Origin: Agromyces humatus
GTDB lineage: Bacteria > Actinomycetota > Actinomycetes > Actinomycetales > Microbacteriaceae
Length of the DNA stretch: 64,000 bases
Direction of reading: 5' to 3'
Assembly (NCBI RefSeq): GCF_021228295.1
Contig: NZ_JAJQPD010000004.1
Span: 124,001 to 188,000, forward strand
Shown here one piece after another: positions 18,744 through 26,642 of this stretch. The position numbers and the translations under genes are program-made. Below the pieces are notes generated by a model. The model had not been told where the DNA came from. It saw only the letters and a list, made by a program, of their open reading frames with translations, and made no database searches. Within the stretch, counting starts at the first letter, position 1. The number at the start of each line of letters is the position of its first letter.

Positions 18744-19367
18744 ATGTTCGACGAACTCCGGCAGCAACTCGATGCGCGCGGCATCCTTCGAGCCGCGGTG
18801 GTCCTCCCCGGCGACGACGTGCGACCGGTCGAGGGTGCGCTCGAGATCCGCGCGCTCGACGGCGGCTTCGAGCTCGCGACGCTCGACTACGGGCGTGCGG
18901 TGCCGCTCGCCCGAGACGACAGCGAGGCCGGCATCGGTCGACTGCTGCTCGAGTACCTCGATCGGCCGTTGCCCGCCGCGAGCACGATGCCCGTTGCGGC
19001 GTTCGAGCAACTGGCCGCGGCGTCCGCCGGACACTACGCCGAGCTTCGCGATCGTCTCGCCGGCGGGAGCCTGCTCATCACGCTGCCCCCGCAGCTCGCG
19101 CTCGACCGCATCGGCGCGCTCGACGGTGTGCTGCTGTTCCCGGCCGGCACCTCGGTCGAAGCGCGCGCGCTGCCGCCCACCGCCCTCGCCGAGGGTGCAG
19201 AACTCCACCGTTTCGTGACGGCGGGCGATGTGCTCGTGCGCGCCGACGTCGTGCCGCCGTGGTTCGGCCAGCCCGGTGGTGCACTGCGGTTCGCCCTCGC
19301 CGAAGATTTCCGCGGCGTCCGCGACCTCGTGGTCGCGGGCGCGCTCGAACGGGTCGTCGCGAGCTAG
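18744..19367 (+). CDS. TNT-domain protein, probably catalytically degenerate
   Basis: 207 residues from ATG 18744. The C-terminal half (about 113-207) carries TNT (tuberculosis necrotizing toxin, NAD glycohydrolase) landmarks: ALDRIGALDGVLLFPAGT, EARALPP and VVPPWFGQPGGALRF. In active TNT domains the last motif reads GGGxQ(Y/F) with a catalytic Gln; here that position is Arg (GALRF). The N-terminal half (VEGALEIRALDGGFELATLD) is a separate small domain. There is no signal peptide or WXG region. It is divergent from the 18584 gene and faces the immunity genes of the giant toxin. It could be an inactive decoy, a regulator or a relic; inference. Confidence 0.75.
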   Translation: MFDELRQQLDARGILRAAVVLPGDDVRPVEGALEIRALDGGFELATLDYGRAVPLARDDSEAGIGRLLLEYLDRPLPAASTMPVAAFEQLAAASAGHYAELRDRLAGGSLLITLPPQLALDRIGALDGVLLFPAGTSVEARALPPTALAEGAELHRFVTAGDVLVRADVVPPWFGQPGGALRFALAEDFRGVRDLVVAGALERVVAS

Positions 19368-19392
19368 CCCCTCAGCCCAGCGCACCGCCGCG

Positions 19393-19839
19393 TCACGATG
19401 GCCACGTTTCGGCTGCGATGAATGCCGCGAAACCGGTGATCGTTCGTCGGGCGCCGATGCGGTTCGGGAGCTGGACCGAATGCGAGGCTCCGGACTCGGT
19501 CCACGACAGTGTCAGCCCGGCCGTCTCGTGCTCGCCGACCGAGAAGCCCGACGGCACGGGCGGCGTCACTCCGGACGCTGCCGCGGTGAGACCGTGCGCG
19601 CCGTCCCAGATGAGGAACCGCAGGTAACTCGCGGCGACGCCGATCGAATCCCCGCTCGCGAGCAGCCGCGATTCGGAACCGCGATCCCGCTTCTCGACCA
19701 CGAAGCGACCCTCTCGCGGCGAGATCGTGAACAGCACCTCCATGTCGCCGACCGCGACCAGGGCGCCGGGCTCATCGAAGCGCTGCATCCGTGCCTCGGT
19801 GGCCGCGGCCTCGAGTGCTGCGATCTCGTCGACGGACAT
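19393..19839 (-). CDS. Candidate immunity protein, last gene of the toxin operon
   Basis: 148 residues from ATG 19839, 7 nt after the DUF2185 gene. No signal peptide. Recognisable segments are GDMEVLFTISPREGRFVVEK and VAASYLRFLIWDGAHG. Size, position and cytoplasmic character fit an immunity protein. It may belong to the Imm61-type family known to neutralise TNT toxins, but I cannot confirm that by eye. It follows the ankyrin and DUF2185 genes, giving three small genes for the three predicted toxin modules. Confidence 0.7.
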   Translation of the reverse strand: MSVDEIAALEAAATEARMQRFDEPGALVAVGDMEVLFTISPREGRFVVEKRDRGSESRLLASGDSIGVAASYLRFLIWDGAHGLTAAASGVTPPVPSGFSVGEHETAGLTLSWTESGASHSVQLPNRIGARRTITGFAAFIAAETWPS

Positions 19840-19846
19840 CGAATGC

Positions 19847-20227
19847 TCAGTCTTCGCTGCTCGCCCGGTGCTGCGGGGGCACGTAGAAGGCGCTCCTCGG
19901 AACTTCGCGCCCCGACGCCGTGTCGAAGATCTGAATTCCTTCGCCCTCGTCGACGAGCTGCAGGTCGGATCCGACGGGGAAGTCGTAGATGCCGATGAGG
20001 GCCGGCTCGATCGCGCAGAGCTCATTGAAGTCGGTGATCACCCAATTGTCGGCATCGGAGAGGTACTCGCTCGAATCGAGATCGCTCATGATGCGCCAGC
20101 CGTTGTCGGCCGCGCGCTGCGACGGCTTCCGAAGCATCCAGCGCACCCGGCCGGCACCGGACAGCACGTTCTTCGTCGCCAGGCTCGCACCCGCGCCGGG
20201 GATGAACTCGGGGTAGGAACGGGACAC
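19847..20227 (-). CDS. DUF2185 (Imm33-like) immunity protein
   Basis: 126 residues. GTG 20227 is chosen as start because AGGAGG lies 6 nt upstream, overlapping the end of the ankyrin gene. The family pattern is clear: NVLSGAGRVRWMLRKPSQRA, DNGWRIMSDLDSSEYLSDAD, IEPALIGIYDFPVGSDLQLV. Imm33/DUF2185 proteins occur next to polymorphic toxins and are predicted to neutralise them. Only 1 nt separates it from the ankyrin gene, so the two are translationally coupled. Which toxin module it blocks is unknown. Confidence 0.85.
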   Translation of the reverse strand: MSRSYPEFIPGAGASLATKNVLSGAGRVRWMLRKPSQRAADNGWRIMSDLDSSEYLSDADNWVITDFNELCAIEPALIGIYDFPVGSDLQLVDEGEGIQIFDTASGREVPRSAFYVPPQHRASSED

Positions 20228-20228
20228 G

Positions 20229-20774
20229 TCACGCCTCCTGGGGAATCTCGACACCGCGGTCGCGCAGGTACTGCTCCATACGAGCGCGGAGCGCGCCTCG
20301 CCTCGTGCTCTTCACTGCCATCGTGTACGCCGACCTGTCGTACGCGCCGACCCTCAGCAGATCGAGCGCCTCGGAACTGAAGAGCACGTCGTAGAAGGGC
20401 GCGAGCGCCTCGTCGGTGTAGCGGAACTGCGACATGAGCACCTGCAGCGGGGTGCCGAACTTCTTCGCGACCGCGTTGACGTCGGCGCCGGCGCCGATCA
20501 GACGTTCGACCACGGGCGCTTCGCGCACCGGATCCAACTCGGCGTTGCCGAGGAGCGCATGCAGCGCGTTCACCCCGTCGGCCGCGGTCACCCGCGCATC
20601 GGCACCGTCGTCGAGCAGCAGGGTCGCGATGCCCGCACGAGCGTCGGGATTCACGTTGGTGAGCGCGGCGAGGAGGACGCTGCGGCCGTTCACCTCGGCG
20701 TTCGCGAGGTTCGACTCGTAGATCTCGAGGAATCCGTCGAGCGTTCGTCGTTGCGCTTCGAACACGATGTCCAT
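20229..20774 (-). CDS. Ankyrin-repeat protein, candidate immunity factor
   Basis: 181 residues from ATG 20774 (GAAGG upstream). At least three ankyrin-like repeats: NGRSVLLAALTNVNPDARAG IATLLLDDGADARV, DGVNALHALLGN...RLIGAGADVNAV and KFGTPLQVLMSQFRYTDEAL. Small cytoplasmic ankyrin proteins are a known class of immunity factor in polymorphic-toxin loci. It begins 49 nt after the toxin stop, the first of the three small genes downstream. The C-terminus is basic and helical (RRGALRARMEQYLRDRGVEI). Confidence 0.8.
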   Translation of the reverse strand: MDIVFEAQRRTLDGFLEIYESNLANAEVNGRSVLLAALTNVNPDARAGIATLLLDDGADARVTAADGVNALHALLGNAELDPVREAPVVERLIGAGADVNAVAKKFGTPLQVLMSQFRYTDEALAPFYDVLFSSEALDLLRVGAYDRSAYTMAVKSTRRGALRARMEQYLRDRGVEIPQEA

Positions 20775-20823
20775 CGTCACCTTCCCCGACCCGCCAACCC
20801 TATCAACGGCGCCGACCACGCCA

Positions 20824-23800
20824 TCACTCGTCGACATGCGAGCGATTGCGTCCGGGGTGCTCCACTCGGTAGTGGAGCGGCTCGCGGTACCACCCGAGGA
20901 ATTTCTCAAGGTCGAACTCGTCGTCGGGGTCCATGTAGCGGTTGAAGAAGTCCTCGTACTTGTTGCCCGGACGGTGACCCATGTCCCAGGCGTTCGGCCC
21001 TTCATGCCGGGGCTGGTCGGCCGTCCATCGGATCTCGACCTCCTCGCCCTCGCGGTCGAACACGGTCACGACACCCGTGTCGTCGGCCTCCGCGGCCCAG
21101 ACCGCCTCGACCTGGCCCTCCGCGTAGGAGGGGCGGCTGTTCGCGTACGGCAGCCGACGACCGCGGCTGTCGTACCCGAACGAATCCGGTTCGCCGACCG
21201 GCGGCAGTCCTTCGCTTTCACCGTTCCCGCGATTCTCCGCCACCCAGTCACCGGACTCGTCGTCCCACCTCATGACCCATCCGCGGCGGCCGTCGGCCTG
21301 CTCGATCACGAGGGGCTCGCCGGTGCGGTGGTCGAGCCGTACCCCGTTCGCATCGGCCGGTGCGCCCTCGAAGACGCGGGTCACATCCTCGGGCGTATAC
21401 GGCTTCGGCGCTTCACCGGGGCCCGCCGTGGTCGCGGCGCCGGAGCGCACCGCCGGCGTGGTGCCGGCACGACTCGCCGAATCCGGTGCGAGCACTCGGT
21501 CGGCCAGCAGGTCGCGCACCGGGGCCGGGCTGCCGTCGGGGTTGAGGATGCGCACCTGCAGGCCGCCGCCGTCGCGGCCGAATGCGGGCGCGATCTCGGA
21601 GACCTCGATGCGGGCGCCTGACGGCAGCCGATCGATGCGGTAAGTGAAGTGGTCGTCGCGAAGGTTGCTCGGCGGCAGCGAGCGCTGTTCGAACGGCGTG
21701 CCCGGGAACGAGAGGAAGTCCCCGTTGGGCCCGCCCATGCGGTCGAGCATGTCGCCGTAGTTCGCGATGAACGAATCGACGTCGTGGAACTCCACGAACG
21801 ATCCCGAGTTCGCACCGTGGTTGCCCGGGTAGATCGGCCGGCCGTTCGGCGTGGTGTAGCGCGACTCCCACTCCTGGCGGCTGAACGGTTCACCGTCGGG
21901 ACCGCGCCCGTACGGGGCATCCGGATCGGTGATCAGGTGCGCGATCTCAGGACGCACCGTGCCGGGGTGGGCGTACGCGTCGGCAAGGCCGCCGCTCTCG
22001 CCCGGGGCGCGGACGTCGCCGTAGGAGGGATCGACCGGGCTCGACGCGACGTGGTCGGGAACGCGCTGCCATCCCGGTCCGTGGTCGGCGCCCGACAGCA
22101 CCGGGTCGCCCATCTCCTCGTTCCACGGCGTCGCGTCGGGGTTGGACGCCCGGTCGCCTCCGACGCCGGCCGGTGAGGGCGCCGTCGCAGCGCCGGCATG
22201 CGGCGCACCCGGTGCGGCCGGTACCGTCGGGGCGGCCGGGGTCGGCGTGCTCGCGCTGCCCGGCGCGCCGGTCGTCGCGTCGGCAGCGGCGGGCGGCGCT
22301 GCGGGTGCGACGTGCTCGGGCGGGATCGACGCGTCCCAGCCGGTTGCATCGGGCTCGTTCGGCGGCCACGGGCTCATCGTGCCGGGCTGGGCATCGACGA
22401 CCCACACGTTCGTGCCGTCGAAGTAGGCGTTGATCCAGTGTCCGTCGCCGTGCGAACGGTCGACGCCCACCACGCAGTGCGAGCCGGGGCCGAGCGCCCT
22501 CAGCGACGCCTCGATCTGACCTGGCGTCATCGGCGTCTGCGGGTTGCCGGTGCGCGTCTCCATCTGGGCGATGTCGAGCGTTCCCGTCGACGCCTCGGCG
22601 GTCGGCGACCCGTTGAAGAAGTCGTTCATGTTCGACGAGGTGTTGCCGCAGTTCGTGGCATAGCCGTTCGACGGATCACTCGGGTCGTAGTCGGGGTTGA
22701 TCTCGTTGAGCGCCGCCAGGATCTCCTGCGGGGAGCGCTCGGTGCGGTTGTTCGCCGACGTGTCGGGGTCGTCCTCGGGCCCGTCGTCGCCGTCGGCCTG
22801 CGCTGCGGCGTCATTGGGCGTGCCGGCGTCGGGGATGCCGGCATCACCGGTCGTGTTCGCGTCGACCGTAGCGTTCGCATCAGCCGTAGCGTGCGCATCA
22901 GCCGAAGCGTGCGCGTCGGCGGGCGCGCTCGGCGACGTCGGCCCGTGCAGGGAGGCGGGTGCGTTCGGCGTCGACGGCTTCGGGCCGAGCGCACCGGGCT
23001 TCGAGAGCAGAGCTGCGCCTCCGGCAGCGGCGGCCGCGCCGCTCGCCGCGGCGACCTCGTCGGCCTCGGGACCGTCGACGGGGCTCGAGGCGTCGCCGGC
23101 GTCGGCCGACGAAACGGCATCGGGTGCGTGGGCCTCGGTGCCGTTCGCGGGGTCGAGGCCGTCGACCGGCAGCTCGACGTCGGTATCAGGCACGGTCGCG
23201 TCTGCTGCGGGCACGGTCGCGTCGGCTGCGGTTGCCACTGCGACGGGCGAGTCGGAGTCCGAACCGTTCGACGGGTCGGCGACGGGCGCCTCGGGCGCGG
23301 TCGGCGCGTCAGGTGCGGATGCCTCGGGGCTCGCAGCGCCGGGAGTGCCCGCGTCGGTCGTGGTCGGGGCGTCAGGAGCGCTCGCATCGGGCGTGCTCGG
23401 CGCATCGGGCGTGCTCGGCACGTCGGTGGTGCTCGCATCGGGCGTGACCGGCACGTCGGTGGTGCTCGGCACGTCGGTGGTGCTCGCATCGGGCGCACTC
23501 GGTGCGGGGGCGTCCGCATCCGGCGAACTCGGCGCATCGGGCGTGGTCGGCAGATCGGGCGTCCCCGAGTCGGGCGTGCTCGGCAGGTCGGGCGAGCTGG
23601 GTGCGTCGGCCGAGGGCAGGTCGATACCGGGCCCGTCGCCGCCCGCCGTCGTGCCGGCGTCGCCGGAACCGGGTGTCGGGGCATCCGACGGGACGTCGAC
23701 CGACGAGCCGCCGCCGGCCTGCGTGGTCGCGCCGCCGGTACCGGGGGTCGGGGCGTCGTTCGAGACATCGACCGGATTGGCGCCGCTGCCCTGGTTCGAC

Positions 23801-25224
23801 GAACCGGGGCCGGTGCCGCCGGCCGGGATTCCGCTGAGATCGGGAGCGTCGACGTTCGCGCCGTTCCCGTTGCCGCTCGGCCCGGTGGGCACGGTGGGTG
23901 CGCCGGCGTTGCCGCCGGGTCGACCCGCGAGGGCGCCGCCGAGGAGCGCGCCGGCGGCCATCGAGCTCAGCGGGCTGAACGGCGTGCCGTTCAACCCCGC
24001 TTCGGCCGCGCCGCTGACGAGCCCGTCGACTGCTCCGCCGCCCGTCTCGACGCCGATGTGCGTGAGCCGCTGCATCCCGCCGGGGTTCAGATTCGAGGTG
24101 AGCCGACCGCCGACGCGTGAAGCGCCGCCGCCCGCGCCGCCGCCGGCTGCCGCCGACAGCGCGGCGTTGAGCACGTTCTGCGGCTGGTAGTTCGGGTCGA
24201 GCGCGCCGCGCACCTGGTTGAACGACACTGTCGTGATCGCGCTCGCGAGCCCCGCAGACAGCGTCTCGCGGATGACCATCGCACCCGCGCGGATCGCGAG
24301 CCGCGCCATGCGCAGCGCCGCCATGACGAGCACGCGCAGCTTCTTGCAGAGTGCGGCGATCTTCAGCGCCCAGCGCATCACGGTGGTGGCGATCTTCAGT
24401 GCCATCGCCGCCGCGCCGGCACCGAACGTGACGGCGCCGAGCAGTGCGCCCAGGCCGATCTCGATCGCGATCTCGACGGCCATCTGGGCGATGAACCAGC
24501 CGATCTCCTCCCATGCCTGGTTGACCGAGTCGATCATGCTGCGGGCGAAGCCGCCCATCGACGAGGCCGACTCCGAGACCTTGCCGAGGGTGGTCGAGAG
24601 CGAACGCTGGCACGAGAGCATGCTCTGCTGCTGCGGCAGCGTCATCGCCGACACGTTCGTGAACCCGGCGTCGACCTGCCCCTGAATGCGGGTGATGTCG
24701 CCCGAGAGGGCGTTCCACGCCGACTCGGCGCTGCCGAGCTTGCCGGTGTCGGCGTCGGGAAGCATGACGCCGATCTTCGCCAGCGCGTCTTGGAGGAACT
24801 CGCCGAACTCGCCGAGCGGGGTCTCCGGCCCCTTGCCGAGCGCGGTCGGCACGCTCGCCGAGGGCTCGCTGATGGTCGCCGTCGCCTCGGGGTAGCTCGA
24901 CGACGAGGCCGGCTTGAATGCGCCGACCAGCTGAGCGCCGTCGTAGGCGCGGGCGGAGTTGCCGAGGGCGGCGTCGACGACCTTCAACGAGTTCGCGATG
25001 CCGAGCGCACCCTTGAGCACGTCGACGGCGTACTGGTCGTAGCCGGGCTCGCCGTCCTGACCCTGCGCGAACACCTGGGCCGACTCCTCGTCGCCGGCCA
25101 TGCCGCCGGTCGAGCCGAGCGCGGACTCGCAGGCGCGCACCGCCTGGCTGAGCGAGTTGGCGATGCCGTACAGGCTGTCGCCGTCGGTCACCAGACGTGC
25201 GGGATCAAGCTGAACCGAAGCCAC
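20824..25224 (-). CDS. Giant CpnT-like T7SS toxin with Tox-PL, TNT and GH-E modules
   Basis: 1466 residues. About 1-130: helical WXG/CpnT-like N-terminus (GGMAGDEESAQVFAQG). About 160-360: hydrophobic helices (IGWFIAQMAVEIAIEIGLGA). About 435-825: Pro/Asp/Thr/Ala repeats. About 830-960: papain-fold Tox-PL domain with C859 (ATNCGNTSS), H929 (GHWINAYFDG) and D944 (VVDAQPG). About 1125-1245: TNT NAD-glycohydrolase domain (FLSFPGTPFEQRSLPPSNL, EVSEIAPAFGRDGGGLQVR, catalytic-type Q1223 retained). C-terminus 1413-1466: GH-E nuclease signature (WDMGHRPGNKYED, G1416-H1417, NRSHVDE end). It is preceded by three WXG-type genes and followed by three immunity candidates. Domain calls are from motif recall; multi-module use is inference. 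Confidence 0.85.
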   Translation of the reverse strand: MASVQLDPARLVTDGDSLYGIANSLSQAVRACESALGSTGGMAGDEESAQVFAQGQDGEPGYDQYAVDVLKGALGIANSLKVVDAALGNSARAYDGAQLVGAFKPASSSSYPEATATISEPSASVPTALGKGPETPLGEFGEFLQDALAKIGVMLPDADTGKLGSAESAWNALSGDITRIQGQVDAGFTNVSAMTLPQQQSMLSCQRSLSTTLGKVSESASSMGGFARSMIDSVNQAWEEIGWFIAQMAVEIAIEIGLGALLGAVTFGAGAAAMALKIATTVMRWALKIAALCKKLRVLVMAALRMARLAIRAGAMVIRETLSAGLASAITTVSFNQVRGALDPNYQPQNVLNAALSAAAGGGAGGGASRVGGRLTSNLNPGGMQRLTHIGVETGGGAVDGLVSGAAEAGLNGTPFSPLSSMAAGALLGGALAGRPGGNAGAPTVPTGPSGNGNGANVDAPDLSGIPAGGTGPGSSNQGSGANPVDVSNDAPTPGTGGATTQAGGGSSVDVPSDAPTPGSGDAGTTAGGDGPGIDLPSADAPSSPDLPSTPDSGTPDLPTTPDAPSSPDADAPAPSAPDASTTDVPSTTDVPVTPDASTTDVPSTPDAPSTPDASAPDAPTTTDAGTPGAASPEASAPDAPTAPEAPVADPSNGSDSDSPVAVATAADATVPAADATVPDTDVELPVDGLDPANGTEAHAPDAVSSADAGDASSPVDGPEADEVAAASGAAAAAGGAALLSKPGALGPKPSTPNAPASLHGPTSPSAPADAHASADAHATADANATVDANTTGDAGIPDAGTPNDAAAQADGDDGPEDDPDTSANNRTERSPQEILAALNEINPDYDPSDPSNGYATNCGNTSSNMNDFFNGSPTAEASTGTLDIAQMETRTGNPQTPMTPGQIEASLRALGPGSHCVVGVDRSHGDGHWINAYFDGTNVWVVDAQPGTMSPWPPNEPDATGWDASIPPEHVAPAAPPAAADATTGAPGSASTPTPAAPTVPAAPGAPHAGAATAPSPAGVGGDRASNPDATPWNEEMGDPVLSGADHGPGWQRVPDHVASSPVDPSYGDVRAPGESGGLADAYAHPGTVRPEIAHLITDPDAPYGRGPDGEPFSRQEWESRYTTPNGRPIYPGNHGANSGSFVEFHDVDSFIANYGDMLDRMGGPNGDFLSFPGTPFEQRSLPPSNLRDDHFTYRIDRLPSGARIEVSEIAPAFGRDGGGLQVRILNPDGSPAPVRDLLADRVLAPDSASRAGTTPAVRSGAATTAGPGEAPKPYTPEDVTRVFEGAPADANGVRLDHRTGEPLVIEQADGRRGWVMRWDDESGDWVAENRGNGESEGLPPVGEPDSFGYDSRGRRLPYANSRPSYAEGQVEAVWAAEADDTGVVTVFDREGEEVEIRWTADQPRHEGPNAWDMGHRPGNKYEDFFNRYMDPDDEFDLEKFLGWYREPLHYRVEHPGRNRSHVDE
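23416..23486. repeat. Direct repeats inside the toxin linker
   Basis: The 20-mer CGGCACGTCGGTGGTGCTCG occurs exactly three times (23416, 23449 and 23467) within the Pro/Asp/Thr linker of the toxin. Such identical DNA repeats could change linker length by recombination or slippage. Confidence 0.8.
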
Positions 25225-25251
25225 CGAGGTTCCTTCCTTCGTCGAAGCCGT

Positions 25252-25563
25252 CTAGCCGTTCAACGCCGCGGCGAGCTTCGACCACGCTTCGTCCAACGAT
25301 TCGATCGTCTCGGTGTACGCCGTGTGCGCACCCGAGACCTGGTCTTGCAGCCCTTCGGCCGCGAGCGTCATCGCCTCGGCGCCGAGCTGCCATTTCTCGA
25401 ACATGCCGAGGAAGTTCGCCATGGCGGGACCCTGCCATTCGGCGGGAAGCATGTAGGCGAAGCCGGCGGCGCCCTGCTTCAGCGCCGTGCAGTAGCTCAC
25501 GAGCTCGCCGAGCGTGTCGGCGAGCGCCTTGAGCTCGGCTGTGTCGGCCTGCTGTTCAGCCAT
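25252..25563 (-). CDS. WXG100-like protein
   Basis: 103 residues. A helix-turn-helix hairpin with the WXG turn near residues 43-45 (PAEWQGPAMANFLGMFEKWQ). It ends ...EAWSKLAAALNG and has the size of ESX substrates or partners. It overlaps the preceding gene by 8 nt and lies 27 nt before the giant toxin, so it is probably the toxin's dedicated co-secreted partner or targeting factor; inference from known LXG/WXG systems. Confidence 0.85.
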   Translation of the reverse strand: MAEQQADTAELKALADTLGELVSYCTALKQGAAGFAYMLPAEWQGPAMANFLGMFEKWQLGAEAMTLAAEGLQDQVSGAHTAYTETIESLDEAWSKLAAALNG

Positions 25564-26191
25564 CGTTCGGCTCGCTTTCGATGAGGGCGGCGGATGTCAC
25601 GACGGGGGCGTCCCCGCGGAACTGGTCGCCGTCGGGGCCGTCGGGAATGAGGAACACGCCCTCGCCGATCGAGTCGTCGTCGCCGTCGCCGTCGGTGTCG
25701 GTGTCGGCCGGGCCGGACTTCGTGCCCTGCCCGGCACCCGGGCGACCGATCGCGCCGCCGCCGAACTGCTCGACCTCGTCGTCGCCGGCGTAGTCGCGGC
25801 CGAAGAACTCGGCCATGTCTTCGGCGCGGTCCTCGCCCCGGGAGACCCGTGCGCCGAGCGTGCCCTGCGACGACCTCAGCGCGGCCACGGAAGGTGCGCG
25901 CCCCGTGAACGAGCGCTGCACGCCGCTCTCGTTCTGGGTGTACGAACCGTCGGCGGCGATGAGGCCCGCCTGCAGCGCCGCGAGCGACTGGCGCACGAAT
26001 CCGGCGGTCGTCATGAACGTCGCCCAGCCCTCGGAGAAGCTGTCGGCGTCTTCGCCCTTCCAGCTCACGTCGACCGTGCGCTTGACCGCGCCGTCGACCG
26101 TCGACAGGTTCGTGTCGAACGTCGAGATCACGGTGCCGAGCAGCGCGGCGACCTCGCTGAGCGCCGCGGCGCGTACCCTGAATGCGACCAT
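25556..26191 (-). CDS. WXG100-like protein with acidic C-terminal extension
   Basis: 211 residues. The first 100 form a WXG hairpin with the turn DVSWKGEDADSFSEGWATF. The tail is low complexity and acidic (GPADTDTDGDGDDDSIGEGV). It lies between two other WXG-type genes in the toxin operon. The Asp-rich tail resembles calcium-binding linkers but no full EF-hand is evident. Probably a secreted partner of the toxin system. Confidence 0.8.
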   Translation of the reverse strand: MVAFRVRAAALSEVAALLGTVISTFDTNLSTVDGAVKRTVDVSWKGEDADSFSEGWATFMTTAGFVRQSLAALQAGLIAADGSYTQNESGVQRSFTGRAPSVAALRSSQGTLGARVSRGEDRAEDMAEFFGRDYAGDDEVEQFGGGAIGRPGAGQGTKSGPADTDTDGDGDDDSIGEGVFLIPDGPDGDQFRGDAPVVTSAALIESEPNDG

Positions 26192-26253
26192 CTCACCCCT
26201 CCGAGAACGATCGGCCGGCGCGACTCACGCGCCGACCGAACCCGTCTGAACCG

Positions 26254-26547
26254 TCAGCCGTTGAACGTGCCGGCGATCGCGTTCTCGCTGTCCTCGTACG
26301 ACAGCGCGGCCTGGTTGAGCAGGTCGCTGATGCCCTGAAGGGACTCCTTCAGCTGCAGGCCCGCCTGGTCCCACTGCGAGTAGAGCTCGTTGAAGCTCTG
26401 CGAGGCGGTGCCCGACCAGTCGCCCGAGATGAGGCCCTCGACGAGCGACTTCAGGTTCGACAGCTGCGACTCGATCGACTGCGAGCCGCTCGAGAGCTGC
26501 CCGGCGACGCCGGCGAGGGAGTCTGAAGTGACGCGGATCTCCGCCAT
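26254..26547 (-). CDS. WXG100 protein (EsxA-like)
   Basis: 97 residues, canonical ESAT-6-like length, beginning MAEIRVTSDSLAGVAGQLSS, with WXG in SGDWSGTASQSFNELYSQWD and ending AGTFNG. It is the first gene of the toxin operon, with GGAGG upstream of ATG 26547. WXG100 proteins dimerise and are exported by T7SS; the pairing partner is probably one of the next two genes. Confidence 0.92.
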   Translation of the reverse strand: MAEIRVTSDSLAGVAGQLSSGSQSIESQLSNLKSLVEGLISGDWSGTASQSFNELYSQWDQAGLQLKESLQGISDLLNQAALSYEDSENAIAGTFNG

Positions 26548-26589
26548 GGTTTCCTCCGTGGATCAACGAGAATCTTGGGTGTGCTCAGT

Positions 26590-26595
26590 ACGCTA
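26590..26595 (-). promoter_or_regulatory. -10 box TAGCGT of the WXG100/toxin operon
   Basis: Minus-strand TAGCGT, 42 nt before ATG 26547. A weak TTCGAA at 17-nt spacing could be the -35. The palindrome at 26620-26633 ends exactly 24 nt upstream. Confidence 0.55.
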
Positions 26596-26619
26596 CCAAC
26601 GGGGCACGCACGTTCGAAT

Positions 26620-26633
26620 GGGGAGCCCTCCCC
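26620..26633. promoter_or_regulatory. Palindrome GGGGAGNNCTCCCC, copy 3
   Basis: Perfect GGGGAG-CC-CTCCCC within AATGGGGAG/CTCCCCATT (26617-26636). Same distance to the -10 box as copy 1. It lies just downstream of the FHA gene stop (26643), so it might also act as a hairpin for that transcript. Confidence 0.65.
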
Positions 26634-26642
26634 ATTCCCTCG

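Noticed and set aside
22198..24190. Long plus-strand frames opposite the toxin linker
   Set aside because: They arise from the repetitive Pro/Asp linker read in antisense; no start signal or domain.
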